Shown: positions 38,649 to 48,264 of the stretch, piece by piece | How the letters are laid out: each line of letters begins with the position of its first letter | How positions within the stretch are numbered: position 1 is the first letter of the stretch | DNA from: Acetivibrio saccincola | GTDB taxonomy: Bacteria > Bacillota > Clostridia > Acetivibrionales > Acetivibrionaceae | NCBI RefSeq assembly: GCF_002844395.1 | Contig: NZ_CP025197.1 | Span: 806,001 to 870,000, forward strand | DNA: 64,000 nucleotides | Reading direction: 5' to 3' | Program-made: the position numbers and the translations under genes | Notes under the pieces: generated by a model | Databases searched by the model: none | Told to the model about the DNA's origin: nothing | What the model saw: the letters and a program-made list of their open reading frames with translations, nothing else

Positions 38649-41600
38649 TTGAAAATGACAATGATGGACGCAGCATTAAAATATGCAGAAGCCAATATCC
38701 CGGTTATACCTCTGCATTGGATTTGTGAGGATGGCTCCTGCTCCTGCAAGGCAGGGAGAAATTGCGACAGCAAGGGAAAGCATCCGCTATATACCGGCTG
38801 GTACAAGAATTCTACTTCTGATATTGAGCAAATAAGGAAATGGTGGACGAAAACCCCCAATGCCAATATAGGCATTCCTACAGGTGAGAAATCCGGCTGG
38901 CTGGTGCTTGATGTGGACGATGGTGGTGATGAAACCCTATCTGCACTTGAGGCAACACATGGAAAACTTCCGGATACGGTTACTGCTGTTACCGGCAGAG
39001 GAGGTCGTTATTATATCTTTAAATATCCTAAGGGCAGGAGCATTCCTAATAAAACAAAGTTTGCACCGGGTCTTGATACCCGTTCAACAGGTGGTCTGAT
39101 TGTCGTAGCTCCAAGCATTCATGTAAGCGGTAATCGGTATGAATGGATAAAGGATCATTCTCCCTTTGACAGAACCCTGGCAGAAGCTCCGGAGTGGTTA
39201 TTAAAGCTCATGGAAAGGGTGGAAGTATTGCTTACATCCTTTGAAGGTAGCAGTATTGCAGCCGAGATTAAGGAAGGCAGCCGAAACAGTACCCTGACAA
39301 GCCTTGCAGGAACCATGAGGGCAAGAGGAATGACAGAAGAGAGCATCTATGCAGCATTGCTTGCTGAAAACAACGCAAGGTGCAATCCTCCGCTTGATGA
39401 AGCGAAAGTTAAAAAGATAGCGCACAGTGTCAGCCGATACCAGCCAAATCCTCCGATGAAGAAGCATTACCACAGGACAGACAGCGGTAATGCAGAAAGG
39501 CTGCGTGACCGGTTTGGTTCAATCATAAGGTATTGTCCGGCTTTCAAATACTGGTTGGTATATGACGGCTGCTGCTGGAAGAGAGAAACCGGAGAACTTA
39601 TGCAGTTTGCTATAAAAACAGCAAGAGACATGCTCGCAGAAGCAAGCCGGATAGAAGATGAAGCCATGAGGAAAGAATTAGTGCGCCATGCCATGCAGTC
39701 TGAAAACGCAGGCAGGCTTAAAGCCATGATTGATGTTGCTTCAAACCTTGAAGGCTTGGTAATCATGCCAGATGAGCTGGATGCAGAAATATGGAAGCTG
39801 AACTGTAAGAATGGTGTCGTAAATTTAAAGACAGGGGAGCTCCTTCCTCATAAGCGGGAGTACTATATGAGCAAAATCTGCCCTGTTGAATATAAACCAA
39901 GCAGCAAGGCTCCCAGATGGATGGATTTTCTGAACACCATTACGGGAGGAAGCAAGGAGCTTGTAAGATACCTTCAAAAAGCTGTAGGCTCATCTTTAAG
40001 CGGAGATATTTCAGAGCAAGCCTTATTCGTCCTTTATGGAACAGGAGCAAACGGAAAAAGCACATTTCTAAACACCATCTCCGAACTGTTGGGAGATTAT
40101 GCAAGAAATACTCCGTCCGAAACCTTTATGGCTAAAAGAATAGAAGCGATAGGAAATGATATCGCAAGTAAAGAAACCGTTTACAAGTACGACAGCAGAG
40201 GTAATTTAATTTCAGAAACAGACCCTGAAGGCAATACGAAGAGTTATAAATATGATTCAATGGGAAATAAAATTTCCGAAACGGATGCCAACGGAAATGA
40301 AGTTTTATACAAATATAACAGTAATGGTTGTATGACGTCAAAAACAGAGATTGACAAAGTTACCGGAAAAGAAATTAAGACAGAATATATTTATGACTCA
40401 ATGAACCGGCTTATAGGAATGATTGACGGCAACGGAAAAAGTATAAGAATTGAGTACAATGCGGCAGGACAGCAATCAGCCCTTATTGATAAAACCGGCA
40501 ACAGAACGGAATATGAGTATGATGCCTTTGGAAATCTTATACTTGTTAGATATGCTGACGGTACCACTGAAAAGTCTACTTATGATGCAGAAGGAAGAGA
40601 GACTTCATCAACGGACAGATTGGGCAGAACCACAAGGTATGAGTATGATAAACTGGGAAGGTTGATAAAGACTATAAATCCTGACGGTTCTTGTGTTGAA
40701 AATGAATATGACCCGTTAGGCAGGATAATATCCGTAAAAGATGAGCGGGGAAATGTAACAAAATATAAGTATGATGAAGTTGGCAATACAACTGAAGTTA
40801 TTGACGCCCTTGGAAACGTGACAAAATATGAGTATGACAAAAACGGCAACAGGACAAAAATGATTGATGCCAACGGAAATGTTATTACCTTTGAATACGA
40901 CAGCGACAATAACCCGGTAAGAACTATTTTCCCGGACGGCACTTATACATCTTATGAATACAACAGCATAGGTCAAAAAATATCAGAGCGGGATCAGGCA
41001 GGGTTAATTACGGTTTATGAATATGATGCAGCAGGAAGGGTTACAAAGGTTATTGACCCGTTAGGAAATGAAACCTGCTTTGAGTATGATGCTAAGGGAA
41101 ATAGAATTTCCCAGACGGATGCCAATGGAAACAAAGTGAGATTTGAATATGACAAAATAGGAAATGTAACAAAGCAAATACTACCGTTAGGCTATGAAGA
41201 AGTAATCACATATGATGATGAAGGCAAGGTAACGTCAAAAACAGATTTTAACGGCAGCAAAATAGAATTTGAATACGATGTCGATGGAAACCTGATAAAG
41301 AAAACATATCCTGACGGAAAGAGTGAAGTTTACACATACACCCTTTCAGGACAAAGGGAGTCAGTTACTGATGAAAGGGGTACTACCTATTATGAATATG
41401 ACCTGATGGACAGGTTAATAAAACAAATAAATCCGGATGGAACCCAAATAACGTATACATACGACAAAGCCGGCAATTGTACAAGTGTTACCGTTCCGTC
41501 AGGCACCACATATTACACATATGATGAGTTAAACAGGCTAAAGTCCGTTACAGACCCGGACGGAAACACAACTACTTATACATACGATGCCATAGGCAAC

Positions 41601-43694
41601 AGAAAAAGCGTTACTTATCCTAATAAAACAACAACCGAATATGAATATGACTATTTAAGCAGATTGATATCCCTGCTAAACCGCAATGAAGCAGGGGAAA
41701 TAATTTCATCGTATAAATATACCCTTGGTCCTGCAGGCAACAGAATCAGGACGGAAGAAAACAACGGAAGGGTAATAAAATACACATATGATGATACTTA
41801 CAAATTGATTAAAGAGGAAATAGAAAACCCTGACGGAGACAAGACAATAATAGAGTATACATATGATGCAGTTGGAAACAGGCTTTCAAAATCCGTAAAC
41901 GGTGTGGTGACAGAATACACATATGACGAAAACAACAGGCTTATAACTGAAGGGCAGACTGTCTATACCTATGACAAAAACGGAAACACACTGTCTAAAA
42001 AGACAAATACGGGAGAAGAAGTAACATATACATATGATTACAATAACAGGCTTACAAAAGTTAATATTACAGGAGCTAAAGACGCATCCACAGTTGAATA
42101 TGCTTATGATGTGGATGGTATAAGAGTTCAAAAGGTAGTTGACGGAACGAATATAACTAATTATCTGGTTGATGAAAACAGACTGTATGCCCAGGTATTA
42201 GAAGAAAGGGACGACGAAGGCAACTTAACAGTAAGTTATGTTTACGGTGACGATTTGATAAGCCAAAAAAGAGGGGATAGTTTTAGTTATTACCACTATG
42301 ACGGAATAGGAAGTACCAGGGCATTAACCGATATACATGGAAACATAACGGACACATACACATATGACTCCTTTGGAATGCTGACATCCAGGACAGGAAC
42401 AACAGAAAACGACTATCTCTTTACAGGAGAGCAGTACGATGCAAATGTAAACTTCTACTATTTGAGGGCAAGATATATGAATCCGGCATTGGGAAGATTC
42501 CTGACTATGGATTCATGGGGAGGTATTATAACTGACCCAATTACCCTGCATAAATACCTGTATGCAGATTGCGACCCGGTAAATAAAATCGACCCGTCAG
42601 GACACTTTTCGATTTTAGGAACCTTGGCACTTGTAACGTATACAGTCTCAATAGCAGCTATTGCATTACCTGTTTTTGCAGGAATATACCTTACAATAGT
42701 AAATAAAGTATCAGTGTTGGATTACATTTCAGCACTGTGTTCGGAAGATGTATGGATAGAGGCGGCCATAGGTATTGGAATGGGAGCAGTATTAGGATTG
42801 GGGATTAAGGCAATAGCCAAAAAACTAGCATGTGAAGTGGTGGCATTTATAGGAGTGATTATGTCCCTGTGGAGCCTTTACCAGTCAATTGATTTAAGTA
42901 TTAATATGATAAAGGGAGGGGTATCACGGGAGCAGGTAGCCAGATACCTGGCAGTACTTACGGCAACGATAATACTGACTACATTAATAGGAAAGGTATG
43001 TTTCACTGAGGATACCCTGATTAAGACGGAGGACGGCTATAAAGAAATCAAAGATATAGAGGTAGGGGATTTAGTTTACTCAGAAGACCCGCTGACAGGA
43101 GAAAAAGGACTAAAGAGGGTAACTAATATATTTGTAAATGAAACCAGCGTTTTAGTAAGAATTTATGTAGAAGATGAAGAAATAGAGACAACACCGACCC
43201 ATCCGTTTTGGGTAATAGGAAAAGGCTGGGTAGCAGCAGGTGACATAGAAGCAGGAGATAAGGTATACTTATATTCAGGAGAAGGAAGAGAAGTAAAGGA
43301 AGTAAGATTTGAGTACTTAGATACACCAATAAAGGTATACAACTTTGAAGTTGAAGACTGGCATACATATTTTGTATCAGAGCAGGACGTATTTGTACAT
43401 AATAGCTGTGGAGATGACATGTTAGGTTCAAAAGGAAGTCAAACATCAAGCAAGACTACTTGGAGTAGAGGTAAAACTGAAAGAATTGATGTGGAAAACC
43501 CAGCTCCTGGAAAGAGGCCAGGACAGATTCACTATCATGAGCCTAATAATACTAAATGGTATTATGATATTGATAACAATCAATTTTATGACCAGAAAAC
43601 AGGAAATTTAGCACCTAATAAAATACAAAAATTATTAAAAGACTCAAGTTTTATACAAGGAATAAAAAAAGCATTAAAAGTATTAGGAGTGTAA
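38649..43694 (+). CDS. In-frame primase-RHS-HINT-toxin chimera (cassette 3)
   Basis: One frame of 1681 codons starts at TTG behind AGGAGGTGAG. Residues 1-506 are the PrimPol and helicase N-terminal region of the element (WLVLDVDDGGDE, YGTGANGKST) and stop before Walker B. At 40169 the sequence switches without frameshift to YD repeats (KETVYKYDSRGN). It then continues through RHS core, hydrophobic segment and HINT (CFTEDTLIKT, VHNSC) to a new tip (ERIDVENPAPGKRPGQIHYH, KIQKLLKDSSF). There is no signal peptide, SLH or cohesin domain. It is either an accidental fusion or a promoter-supplied tip reservoir. The tip is a recurrent RHS C-terminal family of unknown activity to me. Confidence 0.85.
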   Translation: MKMTMMDAALKYAEANIPVIPLHWICEDGSCSCKAGRNCDSKGKHPLYTGWYKNSTSDIEQIRKWWTKTPNANIGIPTGEKSGWLVLDVDDGGDETLSALEATHGKLPDTVTAVTGRGGRYYIFKYPKGRSIPNKTKFAPGLDTRSTGGLIVVAPSIHVSGNRYEWIKDHSPFDRTLAEAPEWLLKLMERVEVLLTSFEGSSIAAEIKEGSRNSTLTSLAGTMRARGMTEESIYAALLAENNARCNPPLDEAKVKKIAHSVSRYQPNPPMKKHYHRTDSGNAERLRDRFGSIIRYCPAFKYWLVYDGCCWKRETGELMQFAIKTARDMLAEASRIEDEAMRKELVRHAMQSENAGRLKAMIDVASNLEGLVIMPDELDAEIWKLNCKNGVVNLKTGELLPHKREYYMSKICPVEYKPSSKAPRWMDFLNTITGGSKELVRYLQKAVGSSLSGDISEQALFVLYGTGANGKSTFLNTISELLGDYARNTPSETFMAKRIEAIGNDIASKETVYKYDSRGNLISETDPEGNTKSYKYDSMGNKISETDANGNEVLYKYNSNGCMTSKTEIDKVTGKEIKTEYIYDSMNRLIGMIDGNGKSIRIEYNAAGQQSALIDKTGNRTEYEYDAFGNLILVRYADGTTEKSTYDAEGRETSSTDRLGRTTRYEYDKLGRLIKTINPDGSCVENEYDPLGRIISVKDERGNVTKYKYDEVGNTTEVIDALGNVTKYEYDKNGNRTKMIDANGNVITFEYDSDNNPVRTIFPDGTYTSYEYNSIGQKISERDQAGLITVYEYDAAGRVTKVIDPLGNETCFEYDAKGNRISQTDANGNKVRFEYDKIGNVTKQILPLGYEEVITYDDEGKVTSKTDFNGSKIEFEYDVDGNLIKKTYPDGKSEVYTYTLSGQRESVTDERGTTYYEYDLMDRLIKQINPDGTQITYTYDKAGNCTSVTVPSGTTYYTYDELNRLKSVTDPDGNTTTYTYDAIGNRKSVTYPNKTTTEYEYDYLSRLISLLNRNEAGEIISSYKYTLGPAGNRIRTEENNGRVIKYTYDDTYKLIKEEIENPDGDKTIIEYTYDAVGNRLSKSVNGVVTEYTYDENNRLITEGQTVYTYDKNGNTLSKKTNTGEEVTYTYDYNNRLTKVNITGAKDASTVEYAYDVDGIRVQKVVDGTNITNYLVDENRLYAQVLEERDDEGNLTVSYVYGDDLISQKRGDSFSYYHYDGIGSTRALTDIHGNITDTYTYDSFGMLTSRTGTTENDYLFTGEQYDANVNFYYLRARYMNPALGRFLTMDSWGGIITDPITLHKYLYADCDPVNKIDPSGHFSILGTLALVTYTVSIAAIALPVFAGIYLTIVNKVSVLDYISALCSEDVWIEAAIGIGMGAVLGLGIKAIAKKLACEVVAFIGVIMSLWSLYQSIDLSINMIKGGVSREQVARYLAVLTATIILTTLIGKVCFTEDTLIKTEDGYKEIKDIEVGDLVYSEDPLTGEKGLKRVTNIFVNETSVLVRIYVEDEEIETTPTHPFWVIGKGWVAAGDIEAGDKVYLYSGEGREVKEVRFEYLDTPIKVYNFEVEDWHTYFVSEQDVFVHNSCGDDMLGSKGSQTSSKTTWSRGKTERIDVENPAPGKRPGQIHYHEPNNTKWYYDIDNNQFYDQKTGNLAPNKIQKLLKDSSFIQGIKKALKVLGV
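40169..43409 (+). repeat. RHS 3' block, copy 2
   Basis: This is colinear with 27461-30701 at a constant offset of 12,708 bases, with only scattered substitutions, for example G to D in ERDDEGNLTVSYV. The tip diverges completely after the terminal Cys codon. Confidence 0.95.
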
Positions 43695-43697
43695 ATT

Positions 43698-44168
43698 ATG
43701 ATTAATATGAATAAAAAGATGAAAGATATATTAAAAAAAAATGCTTTGAATATGAGAAATGATAATAAAATTCCACAATTTTGTGATTATATTTTATCAA
43801 AAACAAAAATTATAAAAAATTGTATTATTTTTGATGAAAAGAATGATTTAGAAGAGAAAAATATAAACTTTGAAAAAATATTAAAATTTTGTGGAGACTG
43901 GACTGGATATGAGGTAGCATGTAATGAAATTCGAATAACTGATTATATATCATTTAAGCAAGAAGAGTTTTATATGGTATCCCGCATACTTAATTATTTA
44001 AAGTTGGGATTATCTAAAATGTACTGCACAAGAAAATTTTGTATTATAATATCAATTGATAATAATCATGTAGTATTAAGATTTCATACATACAGAGAAA
44101 ATGAAGGATTGTGGATAAAGGAGGATCTAGAAGGATATGAGAATCCTATTATTTATGAAGTGTTTTAG
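43698..44168 (+). CDS. Immunity protein for tip 3
   Basis: The 156-residue protein starts three bases after the chimera stop, with an AGGAGTG site. It contains FCGDWTGYEVACNEIRITDY and RFHTYRENEGLWIKEDLEGY. I cannot assign a family with certainty. Position and high AT content fit a cognate immunity gene. Confidence 0.6.
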   Translation: MINMNKKMKDILKKNALNMRNDNKIPQFCDYILSKTKIIKNCIIFDEKNDLEEKNINFEKILKFCGDWTGYEVACNEIRITDYISFKQEEFYMVSRILNYLKLGLSKMYCTRKFCIIISIDNNHVVLRFHTYRENEGLWIKEDLEGYENPIIYEVF

Positions 44169-44175
44169 TATACAA

Positions 44176-44854
44176 ATTAAGCATTGATATGATAAATAGA
44201 GGATTTTCACGAGAGCAGGAAGCCAGATATCTAGCTGAAAATAAAGCTAAATATCTGGCTTAAATAATAGAGAAGATATGTTTTGCGGAAGATACTCTGA
44301 TTAAAACAGAAGATGGCTACAAAAAAACAACACCAACTCATCCATTTTGGGTAATAGGAAAAGGCTGGGTAGCAGCAGGTGACATGGAAGTAGGAGATAA
44401 GGTATACTTATACTCAGGTGATGCGAGAGAAATAAAGGAGTTAAAGTTTGAGCATTTAGATTCACCAATAAAGGTATACAACTTTGAAGTTGAAGACTGG
44501 CACACATATTTTGTATCAGAGCATGATGTATTTGTCCATAATAGCTGTGGAGGCAAGGGAAAGGCATTAAGTCCTTCAGAGGCTTCTGAGAAAATAACAA
44601 GTGCTGAAAGAACAGGTTCGGGATTAAAATCTGACGTATACCATCGTTCTGCTAGCTATTTATCAGAAGGTCAGCTTTCACAGGGAACGACTTTTTCTAT
44701 TACTGGTGGTGATGGTGTTGATAGAACATTATTACAAGTTTCTGGAGAATTAAATGGCAAAACAGGAATATTTGAATATATTATAGGATCTGATGGGATA
44801 GTTACTCATCAAATTTTTAAACCAGGGGGTATAATAAATGGAGTACCAAATTAA
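44176..44854 (+). pseudogene. Truncated HINT plus toxin tip 4
   Basis: The region begins mid-way through the pre-HINT hydrophobic segment (SIDMINRGFSREQEARYLAE), hits a stop, then resumes with CFAEDTLIKTEDGYKK. About 40 HINT residues are deleted in frame before TPTHPFWV. The rest of HINT (VEDWHTYFVSEHDVFVHNSC) and the tip (GGKGKALSPSEASEKITSAE, YHRSASYLSEGQLSQGTTFS, GIFEYIIGSDG) are open to the stop. The first ATG is 44384. Sequence is diverged from the copy 1 type. Confidence 0.75.
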
Positions 44855-45425
44855 AAAATTGACTGATAAGCAAATAGACAAATTAATTCTTGAAAGTAAA
44901 TTTCCAATGAATTCATTGAGTATTTTCATACCATATTCATATGCATTAAAATTAGTTGATTTAAACTGGAGTGATATGTTATTTGCAATTGAGAATGGTT
45001 ATTTTACTCATCAATCAGCTATTGAACATGCTATAGCTGAGATTGAAAAGAATGAGAATTATTCACAGGCGATTTTTGATTTAGCATGCTTATTCCCAAC
45101 TCAGACAATACAAGTAGAATCAATTTATCCATATATTAAGGAATTGGCAAATTTAACATGCGAGCAGTTAAAAAGGCAATCGAAAAATAAGATTATGTAT
45201 GTTTTGCTAAGTTGGGTGTTTGAACATAGAGAGAATTATTCAGACCCATTTAAGGTAGTTGAGATTATATATGATGATTTTGGTTTTCCAGAAACAATAT
45301 CTAATTTTGTTAGATATATGCCTTCCAACCAACCCAATTTAGGAACAGTTGAATTAAACAAAGAACGTCTATACAGAAATTGGGAAACATACTTAGACAA
45401 ACAAGTTGTTTACTGGAAGAAGTAA
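44838..45425 (+). CDS. Immunity protein for tip 4 (DUF2247-like)
   Basis: The 195-residue protein overlaps the end of tip 4, with AGGGGGT upstream. The pattern LKLVDLNWSDMLFAIENGYF, SAIEHAIAEIEKNE, IFDLACLFP recalls DUF2247 proteins seen as immunity partners. It ends with RLYRNWETYLDKQVVYWKK. The family call is tentative; the immunity role comes from position. Confidence 0.6.
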   Translation: MEYQIKKLTDKQIDKLILESKFPMNSLSIFIPYSYALKLVDLNWSDMLFAIENGYFTHQSAIEHAIAEIEKNENYSQAIFDLACLFPTQTIQVESIYPYIKELANLTCEQLKRQSKNKIMYVLLSWVFEHRENYSDPFKVVEIIYDDFGFPETISNFVRYMPSNQPNLGTVELNKERLYRNWETYLDKQVVYWKK

Positions 45426-45574
45426 TTGCTATTAGTGCCATTTGAACTCGGATAGAAATATAATTTCTTGAAGTTAATGATAGCTTAATATAAATTAAAG
45501 GAGCTGTTGCACAAACAGTTAAAAACTGCTTTGCAAAGTTTCTTTTTATTATCGGACTTTAACAGTGGAAATTA

Positions 45575-45625
45575 AAAAACTTCTGAAATAATTCATAATA
45601 ATGGGTCATAGAAGTTTTTCTTTTT
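45575..45625 (+). terminator. Rho-independent terminator after cassette 4
   Basis: AAAAACTTCT pairs with AGAAGTTTTT and is followed by CTTTTT. Directly after it, the next cassette fragment begins at the end of HINT. Confidence 0.65.
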
Positions 45626-45626
45626 A

Positions 45627-45905
45627 AAAGATTCAGAGCAGGATGTATTTGTACATAATAGCTGTGGGAAAAAGATATCTAGTAATCCATAAGGGTTAAT
45701 TAGAAAAGACTATAAAAATGGTGAAATAATTAAATGGCATGATCTTAAAAGTGGAAAAGCTCTATTTGAATGGAATAAGGATATGAAATATGGAGAACAC
45801 TTTCATAGAACACCTGATGGTAAAAATAGATTTACTAATCCGAATACAGGAGATACTCATTTGTGGCCAGGTGATATTATTTTTTTAAGATTTTTTCTAA
45901 GTTAA
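45627..45905 (+). pseudogene. HINT end plus broken toxin tip 5
   Basis: The fragment starts at the last HINT strand (SEQDVFVHNSC) and enters a tip interrupted by a TAA at 45690. It continues in the same frame with LIRKDYKNGEIIKWHDLKSG, KYGEHFHRTPDGKNRFTNPN and LWPGDI. His-rich motifs suggest a nuclease or metal site. There is no start codon, so it is inactive. Confidence 0.65.
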
Positions 45906-45964
45906 ACAAAGTTGATTATATTGAAAGAATATAATAACATTTAATTGAAGTGAGGTTTTGTTCA

Positions 45965-46312
45965 ATGAAAAAAATATCAATTAATAAAAATACAATAGAA
46001 TACCTAAAGGATTTAGATGTTCATGATTCTGAGCTTAAAGAAATATATTGTAATTATGACAAGCATATAGTTGTTATCCCGATAACTTTACAGAATCCTA
46101 ATGAAAAAGGTGTTCCTTTGAAATTGGAGTTTATCAATGTAAAAAAAATTGATGTAAGTATTTATGAACCTTGGGGTGAAGGAATTTATATTAATGAATT
46201 AACAGTTCAACTAGCTAAAGATTATTTGAGTTTTGAAGTGTTAATGAATTCTGGGGATAAAATAAATATAATTGCATCTGAAATGATATATCAGTGTCAA
46301 GATACTGTTTAG
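45965..46312 (+). CDS. Immunity protein for tip 5
   Basis: The 115-residue protein (KKISINKNTIEYLKDLDVHD, IYCNYDKHIVVIPITLQNP) begins at an ATG behind a GTGAGG site. It resembles small beta-rich immunity proteins with a DVHDSELKEI start, but I cannot name the family. A terminator follows at 46410. Confidence 0.55.
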   Translation: MKKISINKNTIEYLKDLDVHDSELKEIYCNYDKHIVVIPITLQNPNEKGVPLKLEFINVKKIDVSIYEPWGEGIYINELTVQLAKDYLSFEVLMNSGDKINIIASEMIYQCQDTV

Positions 46313-46409
46313 TATAATCTTTAATTCTTTAGCATTTAACATGAGGGAAAGTGTTTAATTAAAAACTTAAAGCGGACTATAAAACCTTTGAATTTTAATA
46401 AAAATATGT

Positions 46410-46451
46410 GACTGTAAGCAAGATGTATAAATTAACAATCTGCTTACAGTC
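46410..46451 (+). terminator. Hairpin terminator after cassette 5
   Basis: GACTGTAAGCA pairs with TGCTTACAGTC around a partly paired loop; TTT follows. The next RHS fragment starts ten bases later. Confidence 0.55.
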
Positions 46452-46461
46452 TTTGGATTAA

Positions 46462-47541
46462 TGGGGAGGAAGTATAACAGATCCAATTACACTGCATAAA
46501 TACCTGTATGCAGATCGTGACCCTGTAAATAAAATAGATCTATCAGGATACTTTTCAATTTTAGGAGTAATGACAGGTATAACAATTGGTGCCACAATAG
46601 CCTCAATTGCAATACCTGTTTTCACTGGAATATATCTTGCAATAGTAAATCAGGTGTCGGTATTAGATTATATAGCAGCATTATGTTCTAAAGATGTTTG
46701 GATTGAGGCAGCTATAGGTATTGGAATTGGTACTGTAGCTGGGATTGGAATTAAGGCAATAGCCAAAAAACTGTCAGCTAATATGGTACTATTTTTAGGA
46801 ACAATCATGTCCCTGTGGAGTCTCTATCAGTCAATTAATTTAAGTATTGATATGATAAATGGAGGAGTGTCCAGAGAGCAGGTAGCCAGATACCTAGCAG
46901 TACTTACAGCAACAGTGATATTGACTACATTAATAGGGAAGATATGTTTTACTGAAGATACGCTGATTAAGACGGAAGATGGCTATAAGGAAATTAAGGA
47001 TATAGAGGTTGGAGATTTAGTTTACTCGGAGGATCCACTAACAGGAGAGAAGGGACTTAAAAAAGTAACAAATGTATTTGTAAATGAAACTAGCGTTATA
47101 GTAAGGGTTTTTGTAGAAGATGAAGAAATAGAAACAACACCAACCCATCCATTTTGGGTAATAGGAAAAGGCTGGGTAGCAGCAGGTGACATGGAAGTAG
47201 GAGATAAGGTATACTTATACTCAGGTGAAGGAAGAGAAATAAAGGAGTTAAAGTTTGAGTATTTAGATTCACCAATAAAGGTATACAACTTCGAAGTTGA
47301 AGACTGGCATACATATTTTGTATCAGAACATGATGTATTTGTACATAATAGTTGCAAAGGGTATGATAAGCAAAAAAAAGGAACTCCACGTAATAATCAA
47401 GCTCAAAATAAACAATTTAGAGATATAGTAAAAAAATTAAAATTAAATAAAAATCAACAAAGATTATTACACGAAGAGATTACCGGGCAAAACTATTCAT
47501 ATCAAGAAATTTTATCTATAGCGAAAGATATGTTTTGGTAA
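46462..47541 (+). pseudogene. Orphan RHS-core end, HINT and toxin tip 6
   Basis: The open frame begins exactly at WGGSITDPITLHKYLYA of the RHS core, without a start codon (first ATG 46570). It carries the hydrophobic segment, a complete HINT domain (CFTEDTLIKT to VHNSC) and a 62-residue tip (KGTPRNNQAQNKQFRDIVKK, RLLHEEITGQNYSYQEIL), a common short RHS tip. DNA is visibly diverged from copy 1, so it is an older copy. It could serve as a donor for recombination. Confidence 0.75.
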
Positions 47542-47631
47542 CAATATTTAGGAGTATGGGTATTTAAATATAAAAATCATAGATAATATATGCCATATAA
47601 GCAAATTTTAGCATATAGTGTTGTAAAAAAC

Positions 47632-47670
47632 AGGTGTTAGGTTTATGAATTACATTAAAACCTAACACCT
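47632..47670 (+). promoter_or_regulatory. Perfect 13-bp hairpin ahead of immunity gene 6
   Basis: AGGTGTTAGGTTT pairs perfectly with AAACCTAACACCT around a 13-base loop. No T-run follows and the immunity ribosome binding site is close behind. It may separate toxin and immunity transcripts or be a small mobile-element end. Confidence 0.45.
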
Positions 47671-47687
47671 ACAATAGGGAGGTTAAA

Positions 47688-48176
47688 ATGATAAATTATA
47701 CTGAAGTTAAAGATATAATTAAAAGAAAGCTTATAGGGATTCATATGACTAACATTGGCAGGGCTGCTGATATGTTATGGATTCAATATGGAAATTTTAT
47801 AACCGCTAAAAACTATAAAGGAGAAGAAGTTAGAAAAAGCGAATATGCAATTCATGTCCAGGGTCCTTGGAGTTTTATGCAAAACGAAAATATTTTGTTA
47901 TCGAGTAATGATATATTAGAATTAGGAAATAAGAAGGGTGAAAAACAATTAAAAGAAGATAATGTTTTATTTGATGATAAGTGTGAAAAATTCATAAAAA
48001 AGGTGTTACCAGTAACTGTTAGAGATGTTGATATAAGCGAAGATGGATCTTTAAATATATTGTTAAGCAAAAATTTGAGGTTCCAAGCAATTACGGATAA
48101 AAATAAAAAAAATGAATATTGGAGATTTATAGATAATAATAAAAAGGAGCATTTGGTAATATTTGAAGAGTTTTAA
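47688..48176 (+). CDS. Immunity protein for tip 6
   Basis: The 162-residue protein has AGGGAGG before the ATG. Features are IGIHMTNIGRAADMLWIQYG, EYAIHVQGPWSFMQ and VRDVDISEDGSLNILLSK. This is the pattern of small immunity proteins carrying an adenylate-like HVQGPW motif, but the family is not certain to me. It overlaps the next fragment by one base. Confidence 0.6.
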   Translation: MINYTEVKDIIKRKLIGIHMTNIGRAADMLWIQYGNFITAKNYKGEEVRKSEYAIHVQGPWSFMQNENILLSSNDILELGNKKGEKQLKEDNVLFDDKCEKFIKKVLPVTVRDVDISEDGSLNILLSKNLRFQAITDKNKKNEYWRFIDNNKKEHLVIFEEF

Positions 48177-48264
48177 TGAATTTGATTACTTTAATTGTAT
48201 TAAGGTATATATTAATAAAATGGAAACTTTCACTTTGGAACTCTAATGTATTTTTTAAGAGAAA

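Larger units (their letters stand above)
37898..40168 (+). mobile_element. Satellite-like element, copy B, fused to RHS
   Basis: The element has the same order as copy A but ends inside the primase gene at GATATCGCAAG, where RHS sequence begins. Origin and capsid gene are absent. The left edge is the CCCGAC/GTCGGG hairpin, 75 bases after an immunity gene. Confidence 0.75.
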
